The notes beneath the pieces are model-generated. The model had not been told where the DNA came from. It saw only the letters and a program-made list of their open reading frames with translations, and searched no databases. Positions 8,475-18,429 of a DNA stretch of 61,350 nucleotides are shown piece after piece. Each line of letters starts with the position of its first letter. Position 1 is the first letter of the stretch. This DNA comes from Sphaerochaeta sp. (GTDB taxonomy: Bacteria > Spirochaetota > Spirochaetia > Sphaerochaetales > Sphaerochaetaceae): NCBI GenBank assembly GCA_016342655.1, contig JAEINL010000016.1:1-61350 (forward strand), read 5' to 3'. Made by a program: the position numbers and the translations under genes.

Positions 8475-11321
8475 TTACCCCAACAATATTTCTATATCTT
8501 TTTCGGACAAAGACTTTACTGCATTCGAATCGGAAGTAAGCAAGGAAGCAACAAGGTTTGCTTTCCGTTGCTGCAGTTCCAATATCTTTTCCTCTATCGT
8601 ATCCTTGGCTATGAGGCGATAGCAGAATACAGGATTTTCCTGCCCAATCCTGTGCGTTCTATCAATAGCCTGATTCTCTGCAGAGCGATTCCACCAGGGA
8701 TCCACGATGAAGACATAGTCGGCCGCTGTCAGGTTAAGCCCCACCCCTCCTGTTTTCAGCGTCATGACGAATGCACTGATGGAAGGATCGTTCTGGAACC
8801 GCTGTACCAGACTTTGCCTGTCCCCTGTCGCTCCTGTCATGACCAGATGCCCGATACCCAATTCCTCAAGGTCCTCACCAATGAGTTCTACAGTGGCAAG
8901 AAAGTTGGTGAAGATGAGGCACTTGTGACCTTCGGAGGTGATCGAAGCAACCACTTCCTTAAGATATTTCCGTTTTGCTGAAATTCCGTTGAACTCACCA
9001 TCGGCTTCAGGGACGGAGGCCAGCCGCCTCAATTCCGTAAGGGCTTGCAAGATCATGAACGTATTCTTTCCCACCCCACCAAGGCCTACCGCCATCGTCA
9101 CCTTTGCCTTGAGCTCTTCACGCCTCCTATTGTATATAGCCAAATGCTTATCGTCCAATTCGACATAGGAAACCTGTTCAGTCTTGGGAGGAAGGTCCTT
9201 AAGGACGTTCTTCTTGACTCTCCTGAGCATAAACGGATAGACCCGCGTCTTCAGGTCCTTGAGTACATCCTTATCCTGCTTATCCTGAATAGGGCGCATA
9301 TAATCACGAAGAAATTCGTTCTGGCTTCCAAAAAAGGAAGGGTTGAGGAAACGGAAGAGGCTGTACAAGTCCCCCAAATTGTTTTCCACCGGAGTACCGC
9401 TCAGGGCTAGGCGGTGACGGGCTTTCAACGCGAGAACCGCATTGGTTGTCTGGGTCTCCAAGTTCTTGATAGTATGTGATTCGTCAAGAATTACATAGTT
9501 GAAGGACTTTTTTGAGAGGGCCTTGATATCATTGCGAATCGTAGCATAGCTGCTGATCACTATCTTGGCAGTGCCGTCTTCGATCATGGACAGGTCCCTT
9601 GCCACGCCATAATACAGGACACAGTTCAACTCGGGAGCAAACCGCTGGAGTTCATTTTTCCAGTTGTAGATCAAGGTACGGGGAACCAGGATGAGCGTCG
9701 GTTCCTTACATCCGCTTTCATAGGTACGCCGCAACAGGGAGATGACTTCCACTGTCTTTCCCAAACCCATCTCATCAGCTAGGCAGGCTCCCATGTGGTG
9801 GTCCCGCAAGTATTCCATCCATTGCACTCCATACACCTGATACGGACGCAATTCCCCGTTGTCGATCATATAGGAACCACTGCTCTTGCCTATGTCATTG
9901 AAGCCTTTATAGAAGGTCTCTGCCCGTAGGCCACCATCTCCTGCCAATAAAAGGGTGGCATCCTTTTGTAGGGTCGGAATATCAAAGAATGAGACCCTCA
10001 CGGTTTCATCCAGCTTTGATTTCTGATGGACCAACCGTTCGAAGCGATTAAGGCTACGCATGTCAGGATACGCCTTTGAACCATCATTGAGGACAATATA
10101 TCCATTTTTCCGATATTCTGCGAGAAAGCGATTGAAGGAGAACGTTTCGCCTTCCACGTCAATGTCAGCCTTGCCTTCAAAGTAATCGATGCCATCACCT
10201 AGGGAAAGCCTCATCTTGGGTTTGACAAACTTGACCTTATACTTGCCAAGGACCGACGACTGGAAGAGGACAAACCGCGAAAGCAGTTCCTGCATATGAA
10301 GGGAAAGGAACCGTTGGGCAAAGTCGGGTTCTAGGATAAAGTACCGTTCCTCTTCAAAAACCGCATTCTTGGCCTCTTTTCCCATCAGGGAAAGCAAATC
10401 CCTGAACTCATCATCAGGAGAGCTCGGATAGACGACCTCTCCGATCGACAAGGTCTTTTCATCCTGGTCAATTTCGACGACCTTTATAATATCTTGGTCC
10501 TCAAAGAATCCAGGAGGATACGATTCAAGATGAATAAGAGGAAGGATGTGCAAGAAACCATAGGCATCTATCTCTTTGAAAAGAAGGCTTGAGGAGGCTG
10601 TCCTAGGAGCAACAGTATGGACAGTATACCCTTCGAAATTAAGGGAGAGAGTAGGAAATTTGGAGAGCACCAAGGCAAGATACGTGTGTAGGTCTTGTAT
10701 GAGCACCTGTGTGGTAAGCAGGAACCATTGTGTCCAGTAGGAACCAAGGTCAGACACATGGAAGACGTCCTGACCTACGACCACAAGTTCAGAAGAGATG
10801 GGATAGGGCTTGCTTGTGCCCAAGCTTTCCTTATCTGCAAGAATCTGGTCAAAGGAGAGAATGACCGGGGCAACCGACACCCCAGTCTCAGAGGTTTTTT
10901 CGATAGAGAGAATGGTTTTTGATTCTTGATTCTGGGGATGCAAGGAATTGCAAGCCTCATCAATAAGCAGTTGAGAACGCAACACAAGCTCCATGAGCCT
11001 GCTTGAAGGATCATGGACAGTCCAACCATTCCTATCCTGATCGGAAATATCCCAGCGAAGATATTTCTGTTCCTTTTGGATGAGCAGGTTGAATTCCCGC
11101 AGGGCATCACGTACAGATGAGGTATATTGGTGATAGTCAGGCTGGCAAGGCTCTCCCTTGGAATCACACAGGGTGAGGCCCCAACCATCAGGTTCACTGA
11201 AAAGCTTGAAGTTGAATTGCAGAAGGGTATCAGTACGGGATTTGCCTAGAGATGAACCCTTAGGAGCTGTAGTGCGTTTTTTTCTGGGAGGTTTTTCTGT
11301 ATCTTTCAGAGTTGCTTTCAT
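8475..11321 (-). CDS. SNF2/SWI2-family DNA translocase (DEAD-like helicase superfamily), 948 aa
   Basis: ATP-driven double-stranded DNA translocase of the Snf2 (Rad54/HepA-like) group. The C-terminal half has both RecA lobes: Walker A DEMGLGKT near residue 510, DESH box (LDESHTIKN) near 614, the SGTPVENNLGDL motif near 640 and motif VI (DRTHRIGQ) near 887. The first 470 residues are poorly conserved and start with a basic, Pro/Lys-rich tail; no SWIM CxC zinc motif was seen. The start has no Shine-Dalgarno. A -10-like TACTCT lies 6 nt upstream of ATG (11328-11333), fitting a leaderless mRNA, though the -35 is weak. The unknown 615-residue gene follows immediately. Function could be chromatin remodelling, repair or defence. 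Confidence 0.85.
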   Translation of the reverse strand: MKATLKDTEKPPRKKRTTAPKGSSLGKSRTDTLLQFNFKLFSEPDGWGLTLCDSKGEPCQPDYHQYTSSVRDALREFNLLIQKEQKYLRWDISDQDRNGWTVHDPSSRLMELVLRSQLLIDEACNSLHPQNQESKTILSIEKTSETGVSVAPVILSFDQILADKESLGTSKPYPISSELVVVGQDVFHVSDLGSYWTQWFLLTTQVLIQDLHTYLALVLSKFPTLSLNFEGYTVHTVAPRTASSSLLFKEIDAYGFLHILPLIHLESYPPGFFEDQDIIKVVEIDQDEKTLSIGEVVYPSSPDDEFRDLLSLMGKEAKNAVFEEERYFILEPDFAQRFLSLHMQELLSRFVLFQSSVLGKYKVKFVKPKMRLSLGDGIDYFEGKADIDVEGETFSFNRFLAEYRKNGYIVLNDGSKAYPDMRSLNRFERLVHQKSKLDETVRVSFFDIPTLQKDATLLLAGDGGLRAETFYKGFNDIGKSSGSYMIDNGELRPYQVYGVQWMEYLRDHHMGACLADEMGLGKTVEVISLLRRTYESGCKEPTLILVPRTLIYNWKNELQRFAPELNCVLYYGVARDLSMIEDGTAKIVISSYATIRNDIKALSKKSFNYVILDESHTIKNLETQTTNAVLALKARHRLALSGTPVENNLGDLYSLFRFLNPSFFGSQNEFLRDYMRPIQDKQDKDVLKDLKTRVYPFMLRRVKKNVLKDLPPKTEQVSYVELDDKHLAIYNRRREELKAKVTMAVGLGGVGKNTFMILQALTELRRLASVPEADGEFNGISAKRKYLKEVVASITSEGHKCLIFTNFLATVELIGEDLEELGIGHLVMTGATGDRQSLVQRFQNDPSISAFVMTLKTGGVGLNLTAADYVFIVDPWWNRSAENQAIDRTHRIGQENPVFCYRLIAKDTIEEKILELQQRKANLVASLLTSDSNAVKSLSEKDIEILLG

Positions 11322-11421
11322 ATCGTCAGAGTATTACACATTGCCTTGGCTTCGACAAGATTCATCAGACTATCGGGTGGATGTATCTGACCAGGGCGGT
11401 GCATTACTGAAAAAAAGAGAG

Positions 11422-11590
11422 TATGGCCAAGCCATACAATGCTGGGAATCCTAACAGCGAGAACGAAAAGGAGTTCTGGGGAAATCCCTTGTAAAACAGA
11501 ACAACAGAGATCTTCTGACCTCTGTTGCTCTACTGATACCTACGTGTATTTTCTCATGTATCACAGGTAGTAGTACGTATTGTACTACTA
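11422..11590. repeat. Three closely spaced inverted repeats in the SNF2-gpmI gap
   Basis: The 288-bp gap 11322-11609 holds no gene. It has a 7-bp stem GTATGGC/GCCATAC around 11422-11438, the gpmI terminator hairpin at 11502-11527, and a 9-bp stem TAGTAGTAC/GTACTACTA at 11568-11590 with a 5-nt loop. The last lies just after the gpmI stop and may stabilise the mRNA 3' end. Confidence 0.5.
11494..11527 (-). terminator. Rho-independent terminator of gpmI
   Basis: On the minus strand an 8-bp stem CAACAGAG/CTCTGTTG (11502-11509 with 11520-11527) is followed by TTCTGTTTT. It lies about 80 bp past the gpmI stop and before the SNF2 gene's promoter. Confidence 0.55.
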
Positions 11591-11609
11591 TCTGCATTGA
11601 AAACTCTGT

Positions 11610-13256
11610 CTAGTTCAGAGAGATAATGCTCGTATCATACCCTTCTGGAGTCTCAAAACCCAAAAGGTTGATGCAAGTGGCAGCTATGCTGCTGATGCCC
11701 AAGCCTGTAGTAAGAGTCTTGGAATACTCCCCGTTGTATGCGCTGTCACAGATGATGCACGGGACAGGATTGAGCGAGTGGGCTGTCTTTGCCTGAGGAT
11801 CCCCATTCTCCTTGTACTTCACACTGCCATCCTTGGCATGCTCGAACATATCGTCAGCATTACCATGGTCAGCGGTGATGACCATAATACCACCAGCGGC
11901 CATGACTGCTTTGTGGATACGCTCGATCTGCAGGTCCATGCCCTCCATAGAGCAGACGACAGCCTGGAAGTTACCAGTATGACCGACCATATCGCCATTG
12001 GGGAAGTTCAGCTTGATGAAATCCCAATTCCCTGAGGCAACCTCCTTGATGACACGGTCTGCTATATCGGCACACTTCATCCAAGGCCTCTGCTCAAAAG
12101 GAACGATATCAGAGGTAATCTCCACATACTCCTCAAGCTTAGGATCGAACTTTCCGCTCTTGTTTCCATTGAAGAAGTAGGTCACGTGGCCAAACTTCTG
12201 TGTCTCACTGATGGAGAACTGCCTTACCTTGGAAGCACAAAGATACTCAGCCATTGTCTTGTCGATGGCAGGGGGCTGTACCAGGTACTGGGCGGGTACA
12301 TGCAAGTCCCCGTCATACTCCATCATGCCGGCATACTCGACCTTGGGAAAGCGCTTGCGGTCGAACTCCTCAAGATGCTCGGCCTCAAAGGCCTTGGTAA
12401 TCTCAAGGGCACGGTCTCCGCGGAAGTTGAAAAGGATTACACTATCACCATCTTCAATGGTTCCCACTGGCTTGCCATCCTTTGCAATGACAAAAGGAGG
12501 AAGGTCCTGGTCGATGGCCTTGCTCTCTAGGCGCAGGGTCTCAATTGCCGTATGGGCTGATTCAAACGTGCGACCCTCACCAAGGACATGGGTCTCCCAT
12601 CCCTTTTTGACCATATCCCAGTTTGCATTGTAGCGGTCCATCGTAATCTGCATGCGCCCGCCACCACTGGCTATCCTGGCATCGAAGCCATCACCATTGA
12701 GGGAAGCGAGAAACTCTTCAAACGGATCGAAATACTCAAGGGCACTGAGCTCGCCTACGTCACGACCATCAAGAAGGGCATGGATACGTATGGTAGAAAC
12801 CCCATCCTCCTTAGCCTGAAGCATCATATCCTTCAGGTTCTTGATGTTGGAGTGGACATTGCCGTCACTGAGCAGTCCGATGAAATGCAGGGTGCTCTTC
12901 TTCTGTATGGTGTTTGCGATGAGCTTCTTCCAAGTTGCGCCTTCAAACATGGCCTTCGTCTCGATGGAGTTGATCACCAGCTTCGCACCTTGGGCGAACA
13001 CCCGTCCACAACCCATCGCATTGTGCCCTACCTCACTGTTTCCCATGTCCTCATCGGAGGGTAGGCCGACGGCAACGCCGTGTGCCTTCAGCTTTGTCCA
13101 AGGATTATCCTTGTAGAGCTTGTTGAGGGTTCTGGTCATTGCAGCGGCAACACCATCACCCTCTGTGTATTTACCAAACCCGACACCGTCCATGATAACG
13201 AGGACAACAGGTCCTTTTCTTTCAATCTTTGAATTCTTTTTCAATGCTTCTACCAC
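11610..13256 (-). CDS. gpmI: 2,3-bisphosphoglycerate-independent phosphoglycerate mutase
   Basis: Glycolytic and gluconeogenic enzyme interconverting 3- and 2-phosphoglycerate through a phosphoserine intermediate, with two Mn2+ ions, in the cytoplasm. The alkaline-phosphatase-fold signatures are clear: MDGVG near residue 22 (metal-binding Asp), the catalytic Ser74 in GNSEVGH, and ITADHGNADDMF near residue 460 carrying metal-binding Asp/His. 548 residues is slightly long, like plant and spirochaete forms. It starts at GTG (13254-13256) with AAGGAG 8 nt upstream, and lies 21 bp downstream of the aminopeptidase gene, so lgt, the peptidase and gpmI probably share a transcript. Confidence 0.93.
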   Translation of the reverse strand: MVEALKKNSKIERKGPVVLVIMDGVGFGKYTEGDGVAAAMTRTLNKLYKDNPWTKLKAHGVAVGLPSDEDMGNSEVGHNAMGCGRVFAQGAKLVINSIETKAMFEGATWKKLIANTIQKKSTLHFIGLLSDGNVHSNIKNLKDMMLQAKEDGVSTIRIHALLDGRDVGELSALEYFDPFEEFLASLNGDGFDARIASGGGRMQITMDRYNANWDMVKKGWETHVLGEGRTFESAHTAIETLRLESKAIDQDLPPFVIAKDGKPVGTIEDGDSVILFNFRGDRALEITKAFEAEHLEEFDRKRFPKVEYAGMMEYDGDLHVPAQYLVQPPAIDKTMAEYLCASKVRQFSISETQKFGHVTYFFNGNKSGKFDPKLEEYVEITSDIVPFEQRPWMKCADIADRVIKEVASGNWDFIKLNFPNGDMVGHTGNFQAVVCSMEGMDLQIERIHKAVMAAGGIMVITADHGNADDMFEHAKDGSVKYKENGDPQAKTAHSLNPVPCIICDSAYNGEYSKTLTTGLGISSIAATCINLLGFETPEGYDTSIISLN

Positions 13257-13277
13257 TGTGATAACTCCTTATTCTGT

Positions 13278-15053
13278 TCAGAGAGGAAGGGTAGCCTGCT
13301 TCAGATAGGCCTTGGCCTCTTCATCAACAAGCGTCTTCAGTTCTTCGTAGACCCAACGATGGTAGTTGTTCACCATAGAGAGCTCAGATTCTGTGAGCAG
13401 GGTCTTCTCTAGCAACTTGCGTTCAAATGGGCAGATGGTCAATACCTCGAAACTAAAAAACTGTCCGAATTCCGTCTTGATGTCCTCACGCACAGCCATG
13501 ATGTTCTCAATGCGTATACCATGGCGCCCTTCACGGTAGATACCTGGCTCATCACTTAGGATCATGCCCCTCTTCAAAGGGACATCAATGGCGCGGGTGT
13601 TGATCACAGCAGGGCCCTCATGCACATTGAGTCGGAAGCCAAGGCCATGACCTGTGCCATGGTAGAAGGTAAGGCCCTGTTGCCAGAGGAACTGCCTTGC
13701 GAGGATATCGAGCTGGTAGCCACAGGTCCCTTCAGGGAAGCGGGCAGAGGCAAGGGCCAGATTACCCTTGAGAACCAGGGTATAATCCCTTTTCTGCTCA
13801 TCAGTAGCCTTGCCAAACAGGATGGTGCGGGTTACGTCGGTCAGTCCGAACTCATACATACCACCGGTATCGAGGACAAGAAGGCCGTCACCCTCAATGC
13901 GGGAGGAGCTCTCCTTGGTAGCGCTGTAATGGCACATTGCCCCATGTTCGGCCCAACCGGAGATGGGGGAGAAGGATTCCCCTATGCAGGCCTTGTTTCG
14001 CTCCCTCTGCTTGCGTAGCAGGGTGGAAACCTCAATCTCATCATAGACACCCTTTTCAGTATCAAGACGGGCAAGGAAGTTCACCAGCGCAACACCATCG
14101 AGAAGATGGCTACGACGCATCCCCTCCAGCTCCGTTTCATTCTTAGAGGCCTTCAAGTCGGTGGTAAAGTCCCTTCCCGCCACATGCTTTGCTTTCAGGG
14201 TAGCCTCATACAGGTTGAGGTTGATTTTCTTGGGATCATAATAAAGGGTATCCTCCACAGTAAGGAGGCTCTCTATGGTTATTTTCACATCCTCATAGGG
14301 GAGAATCTCATACTCCTCAGAGAGTGCCTTCCGAATCTCTTTGTTGAACCGTTTCGGATCGGTGAAAAGCCAGGCTTTTTCTGTACCAATGAGCAAAAAG
14401 GATAGGAATACAGGTGAGTGCACAGAGACATCAGAAGAGCGGAGGTTGGTTATCCAAGCAATATCATCCAAGGAGGATACCAGGGTATAGTTACACCCTT
14501 TCTGCACCATGGCAAGACGGGTCATTGTAAGTTTTTGAATCCTACTGAATCCAGCGATTTCATTGGGAAGGTCAACAACAGTTGTTGTAGGAATATGAGG
14601 ACGGTCTGCCCATATCTCCTCAAGATAGTCAGGACAGACAACCAGCTCTATCCCTCTTTTCTTGAAAGCCTCATCCAGCTCGGCCTTCCCTGTGACAGTC
14701 AGCGTGGAGCCGTCGATGCCGACCCTGCTTGTTTCAGAGAGCTCAGCTGCCATCCAGCTCTGGGGATCCTTGACACCTTCGGTATCAAGTTTCATCAGGG
14801 TAAGGGAAGTTCCCTCGATCTGCTGGGCGCCTTGGATGAAGTAGCGTGAGTCCACCCACAGCAGGGCTTCAGTCATGGTAATAAGGACAGAACCGGCACT
14901 TCCGGTAAAACCTGAGATCCAAGCCCTGCTTTTCCAACGCTCTGAAACATATTCACTCTGGTGGGGATCGGTTCCATTGATGTACCAACCATCCAGGCCT
15001 TCACGCTCAAGGATGGCCCTCAAGGAAGCTATTCGCTGCTCTACTGATGACAT
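13278..15053 (-). CDS. Aminopeptidase P family (M24B) Xaa-Pro peptidase
   Basis: Cytoplasmic metallopeptidase that removes an N-terminal residue preceding proline. 591 residues with the long three-domain layout: two creatinase-like N-terminal domains, then the M24 pita-bread domain with metal ligands in LDTGGMYEFGLTD (two Asp), GTGHGLG (His), SDEPGIYREG (Glu) and IRIEN (Glu), and the C-terminal M24_C extension seen in eukaryote-like forms. The frame opens at a TTG (15057-15059), but AGGAG stands 8 nt before the ATG at 15053, so that start was chosen. It lies close behind lgt in the same direction. Confidence 0.9.
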   Translation of the reverse strand: MSSVEQRIASLRAILEREGLDGWYINGTDPHQSEYVSERWKSRAWISGFTGSAGSVLITMTEALLWVDSRYFIQGAQQIEGTSLTLMKLDTEGVKDPQSWMAAELSETSRVGIDGSTLTVTGKAELDEAFKKRGIELVVCPDYLEEIWADRPHIPTTTVVDLPNEIAGFSRIQKLTMTRLAMVQKGCNYTLVSSLDDIAWITNLRSSDVSVHSPVFLSFLLIGTEKAWLFTDPKRFNKEIRKALSEEYEILPYEDVKITIESLLTVEDTLYYDPKKINLNLYEATLKAKHVAGRDFTTDLKASKNETELEGMRRSHLLDGVALVNFLARLDTEKGVYDEIEVSTLLRKQRERNKACIGESFSPISGWAEHGAMCHYSATKESSSRIEGDGLLVLDTGGMYEFGLTDVTRTILFGKATDEQKRDYTLVLKGNLALASARFPEGTCGYQLDILARQFLWQQGLTFYHGTGHGLGFRLNVHEGPAVINTRAIDVPLKRGMILSDEPGIYREGRHGIRIENIMAVREDIKTEFGQFFSFEVLTICPFERKLLEKTLLTESELSMVNNYHRWVYEELKTLVDEEAKAYLKQATLPL

Positions 15054-15063
15054 ATTCAAACTC

Positions 15064-16011
15064 CTACGCCCTCTTATCGGTCTTACGTACCACCAGATAG
15101 AGGACTAGTCCGGCAGCTATCATGGCAAAACTGAAAAGTTGTCCCAACGAGATATTGAAAAAGGATTGGAAAAGGGCGATATTGTCGCTCTCTTTTCCCC
15201 AAGCCAGGATATACCCGAGGTTTGCATCGGGAGCCCTGAAGTACTCTATGACAAATCGGATGATCCCATAGAGCATAAGGTAGCAGGAGAGGGCAAACCC
15301 ATAGGGTTGCTTTCCTCTCTTTGGACGTATGACGAACCACATGATTAGGAAGAGGACAATCCCTTCAAACAGGGCTTCATAGAGTTGGGAAGGGTGCCTT
15401 GGCAGGTTCACCAGCGAGCCAGCAACATAGGGAATGTCAAGCGTATCAGAGAGGGTGCGCACCCAGCTGTAATTTGCGGAGAAGAGGGGGGCGTCAGGGA
15501 AGACCATAGCCCAAGGCTTGGTGGAAACCCTGCCAAAGAGCTCTCCATTGATGAAGTTTCCCAGCCTACCGAAAGTATAGCCAAGGGGAACTGCATACAC
15601 GACGGTGTCGGCAAGCTCAAAGAAATGCATCTTGTTCTTTCGACTGTAGATATAAGCACCTAGTACAGCCCCGACCAGACCTCCGTGGTAACTCATCCCA
15701 GGAAGCCCGACGAACTGAGAGCCTTGGAAGGGCCAGAATATCATCCATGGATGGGTCCAGTAGTATAAGGACCCATCATAAAAAAGCACAGAGAAGAGAC
15801 GGGCCCCCACCACAAGGCCTATGATACAGGCCAGCAACAGGTTCAGGCTCTGGTCCTGGTCGAGGGAAACTTCCCCTTTCCCTGCCTGAATACGTATAAA
15901 AACATAGCCTATCGCAAAGGCTATCACATACATAAGGCCATACCATCGTAGAGGCAAGCCTGGGATGATTTCAGGGGAAATCCAACCGGGAAAAAGTAAG
16001 AATTGAGTCAT
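15064..16011 (-). CDS. lgt: Prolipoprotein diacylglyceryl transferase
   Basis: Inner-membrane enzyme that transfers diacylglycerol from phosphatidylglycerol to the lipobox cysteine of prolipoproteins, the first step of lipoprotein maturation. About seven membrane helices and the Lgt signature FGRLGNFINGELFGR near residue 150 are present. A longer frame opens at 16074, but the protein aligns with the family from MTQFLLFPG (315 aa). A promoter TTGACC (16041-16046), 17 bp, TACACT (16018-16023) sits so that only 6 nt separate the -10 from this ATG, which both fixes the start and predicts a leaderless mRNA. The aminopeptidase gene follows within 11 bp. Confidence 0.92.
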   Translation of the reverse strand: MTQFLLFPGWISPEIIPGLPLRWYGLMYVIAFAIGYVFIRIQAGKGEVSLDQDQSLNLLLACIIGLVVGARLFSVLFYDGSLYYWTHPWMIFWPFQGSQFVGLPGMSYHGGLVGAVLGAYIYSRKNKMHFFELADTVVYAVPLGYTFGRLGNFINGELFGRVSTKPWAMVFPDAPLFSANYSWVRTLSDTLDIPYVAGSLVNLPRHPSQLYEALFEGIVLFLIMWFVIRPKRGKQPYGFALSCYLMLYGIIRFVIEYFRAPDANLGYILAWGKESDNIALFQSFFNISLGQLFSFAMIAAGLVLYLVVRKTDKRA

Positions 16012-16093
16012 GGAGCAAGTGTAATGTGCAATAGTGTAGAGGTCAATACTGCAAAGAGTAGCCAAATTTCTCATTTTTCTATATATTTACCCT
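16012..16093. promoter_or_regulatory. Divergent lgt/ctpA promoter pair with no 5' leaders
   Basis: Minus strand: TTGACC at 16041-16046, 17-bp spacer, TACACT at 16018-16023, 6 nt, ATG of lgt at 16011. Plus strand: TAGCCA at 16059-16064, 17-bp spacer, TATATT at 16082-16087, 6 nt, ATG of ctpA at 16094. Neither gene has a Shine-Dalgarno. With transcription starting about 7 nt past the -10, both messages would begin at or next to the start codon. Confidence 0.6.
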
Positions 16094-17530
16094 ATGCAAA
16101 GAAAACCTATACTAAGGCTTAGCCTTCCACTGATACTATTGCTTATCGTTATTCCTCTATTCTCCTCAGGATCCTTAGAGGAAATCATCTCCTCCCCTGT
16201 AACCAGCTCACTGAGCACACCCAAACAGGGGGACAAGATCGCTACCGATATGGAGGCACTAGGCCGGCTCTACCGGTATGTCGATAGCATCTACATTGAG
16301 GAGGTGGACAAGGAGAAGGTATTCAACGACCTTGCCTCGGCACTTGTCGCCTCACTGGATGATCCATACTCTTTCTATGTTCCCCCTTCTGAGGCAAATG
16401 ACTACATGGAAGGAACTACAGGAATATATGGGGGTATCGGCACCTACCTGAACAAACCCTCCCCAGAGCGCAAGGATCCCTCTGACCCCGCATCCTATAT
16501 GGTTACCATCATATCCCCCTTCCCAGGATCCCCTGCCCAACGGGCAGGCCTTATGGCAGGGGACCTCATCAGTCACATCAACGGAGAGAAGGTCGATGAC
16601 CTCTCCAGCTATGAAGCGAGCTTACTGCTCAGAGGAGAGCCGAAAACCGAGGTCACCATCACCGTATTCAGGGCAGGCACATCCTTTGACCTGAGCCTGA
16701 TCAGGGAAAAGATCAGCACCCCAACAGTTGAAGGCAACATCATCGATGGCGATATCGGCTATGTTGTGCTTTCAGAGTTTACTCCCCAGACAGGGGAACA
16801 GATGCTGGAAAGCGTCAAAGGCCTGGTAAAGAAAGGCATCAAAGGCCTGATAATTGACGAGCGCAACAACTCAGGCGGGGCTGTAGACGGTGCACTGCAA
16901 GTTGCAAACATCTTCCTTCCTGCCAACAAGACACTGGTCACCATCCAGGGCAAGAAGGGATCAAACCGTGACCAGCGCTACATCTCCACAGGCTCCTCCT
17001 TGGTACCCAAGGATTTACCTATAGTGTTGCTTACCAATGGAGGATCAGCATCCTCCTCTGAGATCCTTGCTGCTGCATTGAAGGATAACAACCGCGCTAC
17101 CCTTATCGGTACAAAGACCTTCGGTAAAGGTGTTGTACAGGATGTGTTCAAGTTTGGAGAGGGGTATGCCCAGGTTACCACTGCGCATTACTACACTCCC
17201 ACAGGAGAGAACATCCATAAGAAGGGCATAGAGCCGTACATCATGGTCGAGGACATCACCCTCGATGACGAGGAGATTCCTGCCTATGAGAAACTGATGA
17301 CCGACAAGGCTCTTGCTCTCTTTGCAGACGAGCATCCGGAGCCGACAACAGAGAACATACTGCTTTTTTCCGAGCAGTATGCAGGACAAGGCATACAAAG
17401 GGATATTCTGAACATCCTCATGAGAAACGAATATCTTGGTAGGATTCCCTATGACGAACGGCCCGTAGGCGACCTTGTCTTTGACAAGCAGCTCAAGCGT
17501 GCACTCGAATTCATCCGTCAGGGCAAATGA
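16094..17530 (+). CDS. S41 family carboxy-terminal processing peptidase (CtpA-like)
   Basis: Periplasmic serine protease of the tail-specific/C-terminal processing family. An N-terminal hydrophobic segment (residues 8-25) acts as signal peptide or anchor; a PDZ domain spans about 105-190; the S41 domain carries the catalytic Ser in GGSASSSEIL near residue 322 and the Lys of KTFGKG about 25 residues later. 478 residues is normal. Expected substrates are C-termini of envelope proteins or peptidoglycan hydrolases. No Shine-Dalgarno is present; a -10 box lies 6 nt before the start. Its stop overlaps the next gene's start in ATGA. Confidence 0.9.
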   Translation: MQRKPILRLSLPLILLLIVIPLFSSGSLEEIISSPVTSSLSTPKQGDKIATDMEALGRLYRYVDSIYIEEVDKEKVFNDLASALVASLDDPYSFYVPPSEANDYMEGTTGIYGGIGTYLNKPSPERKDPSDPASYMVTIISPFPGSPAQRAGLMAGDLISHINGEKVDDLSSYEASLLLRGEPKTEVTITVFRAGTSFDLSLIREKISTPTVEGNIIDGDIGYVVLSEFTPQTGEQMLESVKGLVKKGIKGLIIDERNNSGGAVDGALQVANIFLPANKTLVTIQGKKGSNRDQRYISTGSSLVPKDLPIVLLTNGGSASSSEILAAALKDNNRATLIGTKTFGKGVVQDVFKFGEGYAQVTTAHYYTPTGENIHKKGIEPYIMVEDITLDDEEIPAYEKLMTDKALALFADEHPEPTTENILLFSEQYAGQGIQRDILNILMRNEYLGRIPYDERPVGDLVFDKQLKRALEFIRQGK

Positions 17531-18324
17531 GGCAGTACCTACTAGACAGCTCCTTCACAGGGGAGCAGAAAACCCTCATTCTCACCGACAAGGAAAGCCA
17601 GTACCTTACCAAGGTACTGCGCCTTAAGGTCGGGGACCGTCTGCTCGGCCGCGATAGGACGGGCAAAACCTGGCTACTTACGCTTGAGCAAATAGGAAAA
17701 AACAACTGCATCCTCTCGGTCTCCCCCTTGGGGGAAGACCAAGTGGAGGTTGCTACCGATAACCTTCCCTCCTACAAAGGCAGCTACCCTAGGATCTTTC
17801 TCTACCAATGCCTCTGCAAGGGTAAGAAGAACGAGACGATAGTTCGCCAGGCAACAGAGATAGGGGTTGAAGAGATAACCTTTGTGCAGAGCAAATTCTG
17901 TGTGAAGGACTATTCCCACAAGAAAGACAGCTCCCTAGGACCTCAGAAAGAGCGTCTGGAGAGCCAGATCAAGGAAGCCATCCAGCAAAGCGGATCGCCC
18001 ATCCCCACCCATCTCTCCGAAGAGATTCTCGATCTTGATGACATCCCCAGGCATTGGGACAACAAAGGGCTCTTTATTTTTTTCCACCAGAATGCCAGGG
18101 CCCAACAACAAAGCCTCCCCCAGCTTCTCTCAACCTTGCAACCAGATACTCCCATTGCCATGCTCATTGGCTCTGAGGGGGGGCTCTCCGATGATGAGTG
18201 TGCTTTCCTTGAAGACTCGGGCTTTAGAGCTGTCATGTTGAAGGGAAATATCCTCCGCTCTGAGACTGCAGCCATCTATGCTCTCTCAACCATCCAGGTA
18301 CTGTTGACAGAAGCCCAAAAATAA
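17527..18324 (+). CDS. rsmE: 16S rRNA (uracil-1498-N3)-methyltransferase
   Basis: SAM-dependent SPOUT methyltransferase that makes m3U1498 in 16S rRNA. 265 residues: N-terminal PUA-like RNA-binding part (KVLRLKVGDRL) and a C-terminal trefoil-knot domain with MLIGSEGGLSDDE near 215 and LGxxILRSETAA-type motif (KGNILRSETAAIYAL) near 240. The start overlaps the ctpA stop by 4 nt, so translation is coupled. Confidence 0.92.
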   Translation: MRQYLLDSSFTGEQKTLILTDKESQYLTKVLRLKVGDRLLGRDRTGKTWLLTLEQIGKNNCILSVSPLGEDQVEVATDNLPSYKGSYPRIFLYQCLCKGKKNETIVRQATEIGVEEITFVQSKFCVKDYSHKKDSSLGPQKERLESQIKEAIQQSGSPIPTHLSEEILDLDDIPRHWDNKGLFIFFHQNARAQQQSLPQLLSTLQPDTPIAMLIGSEGGLSDDECAFLEDSGFRAVMLKGNILRSETAAIYALSTIQVLLTEAQK

Positions 18325-18429
18325 ACCGGTACACCTCTTCTTCTTAGAGTAGCGACCAGCAAAAAGAGAAACTAGACTATTAGCACAGAAACATAGTTTC
18401 ACCTTTCTTCGCTAGAAAAGGAGTTTAAG

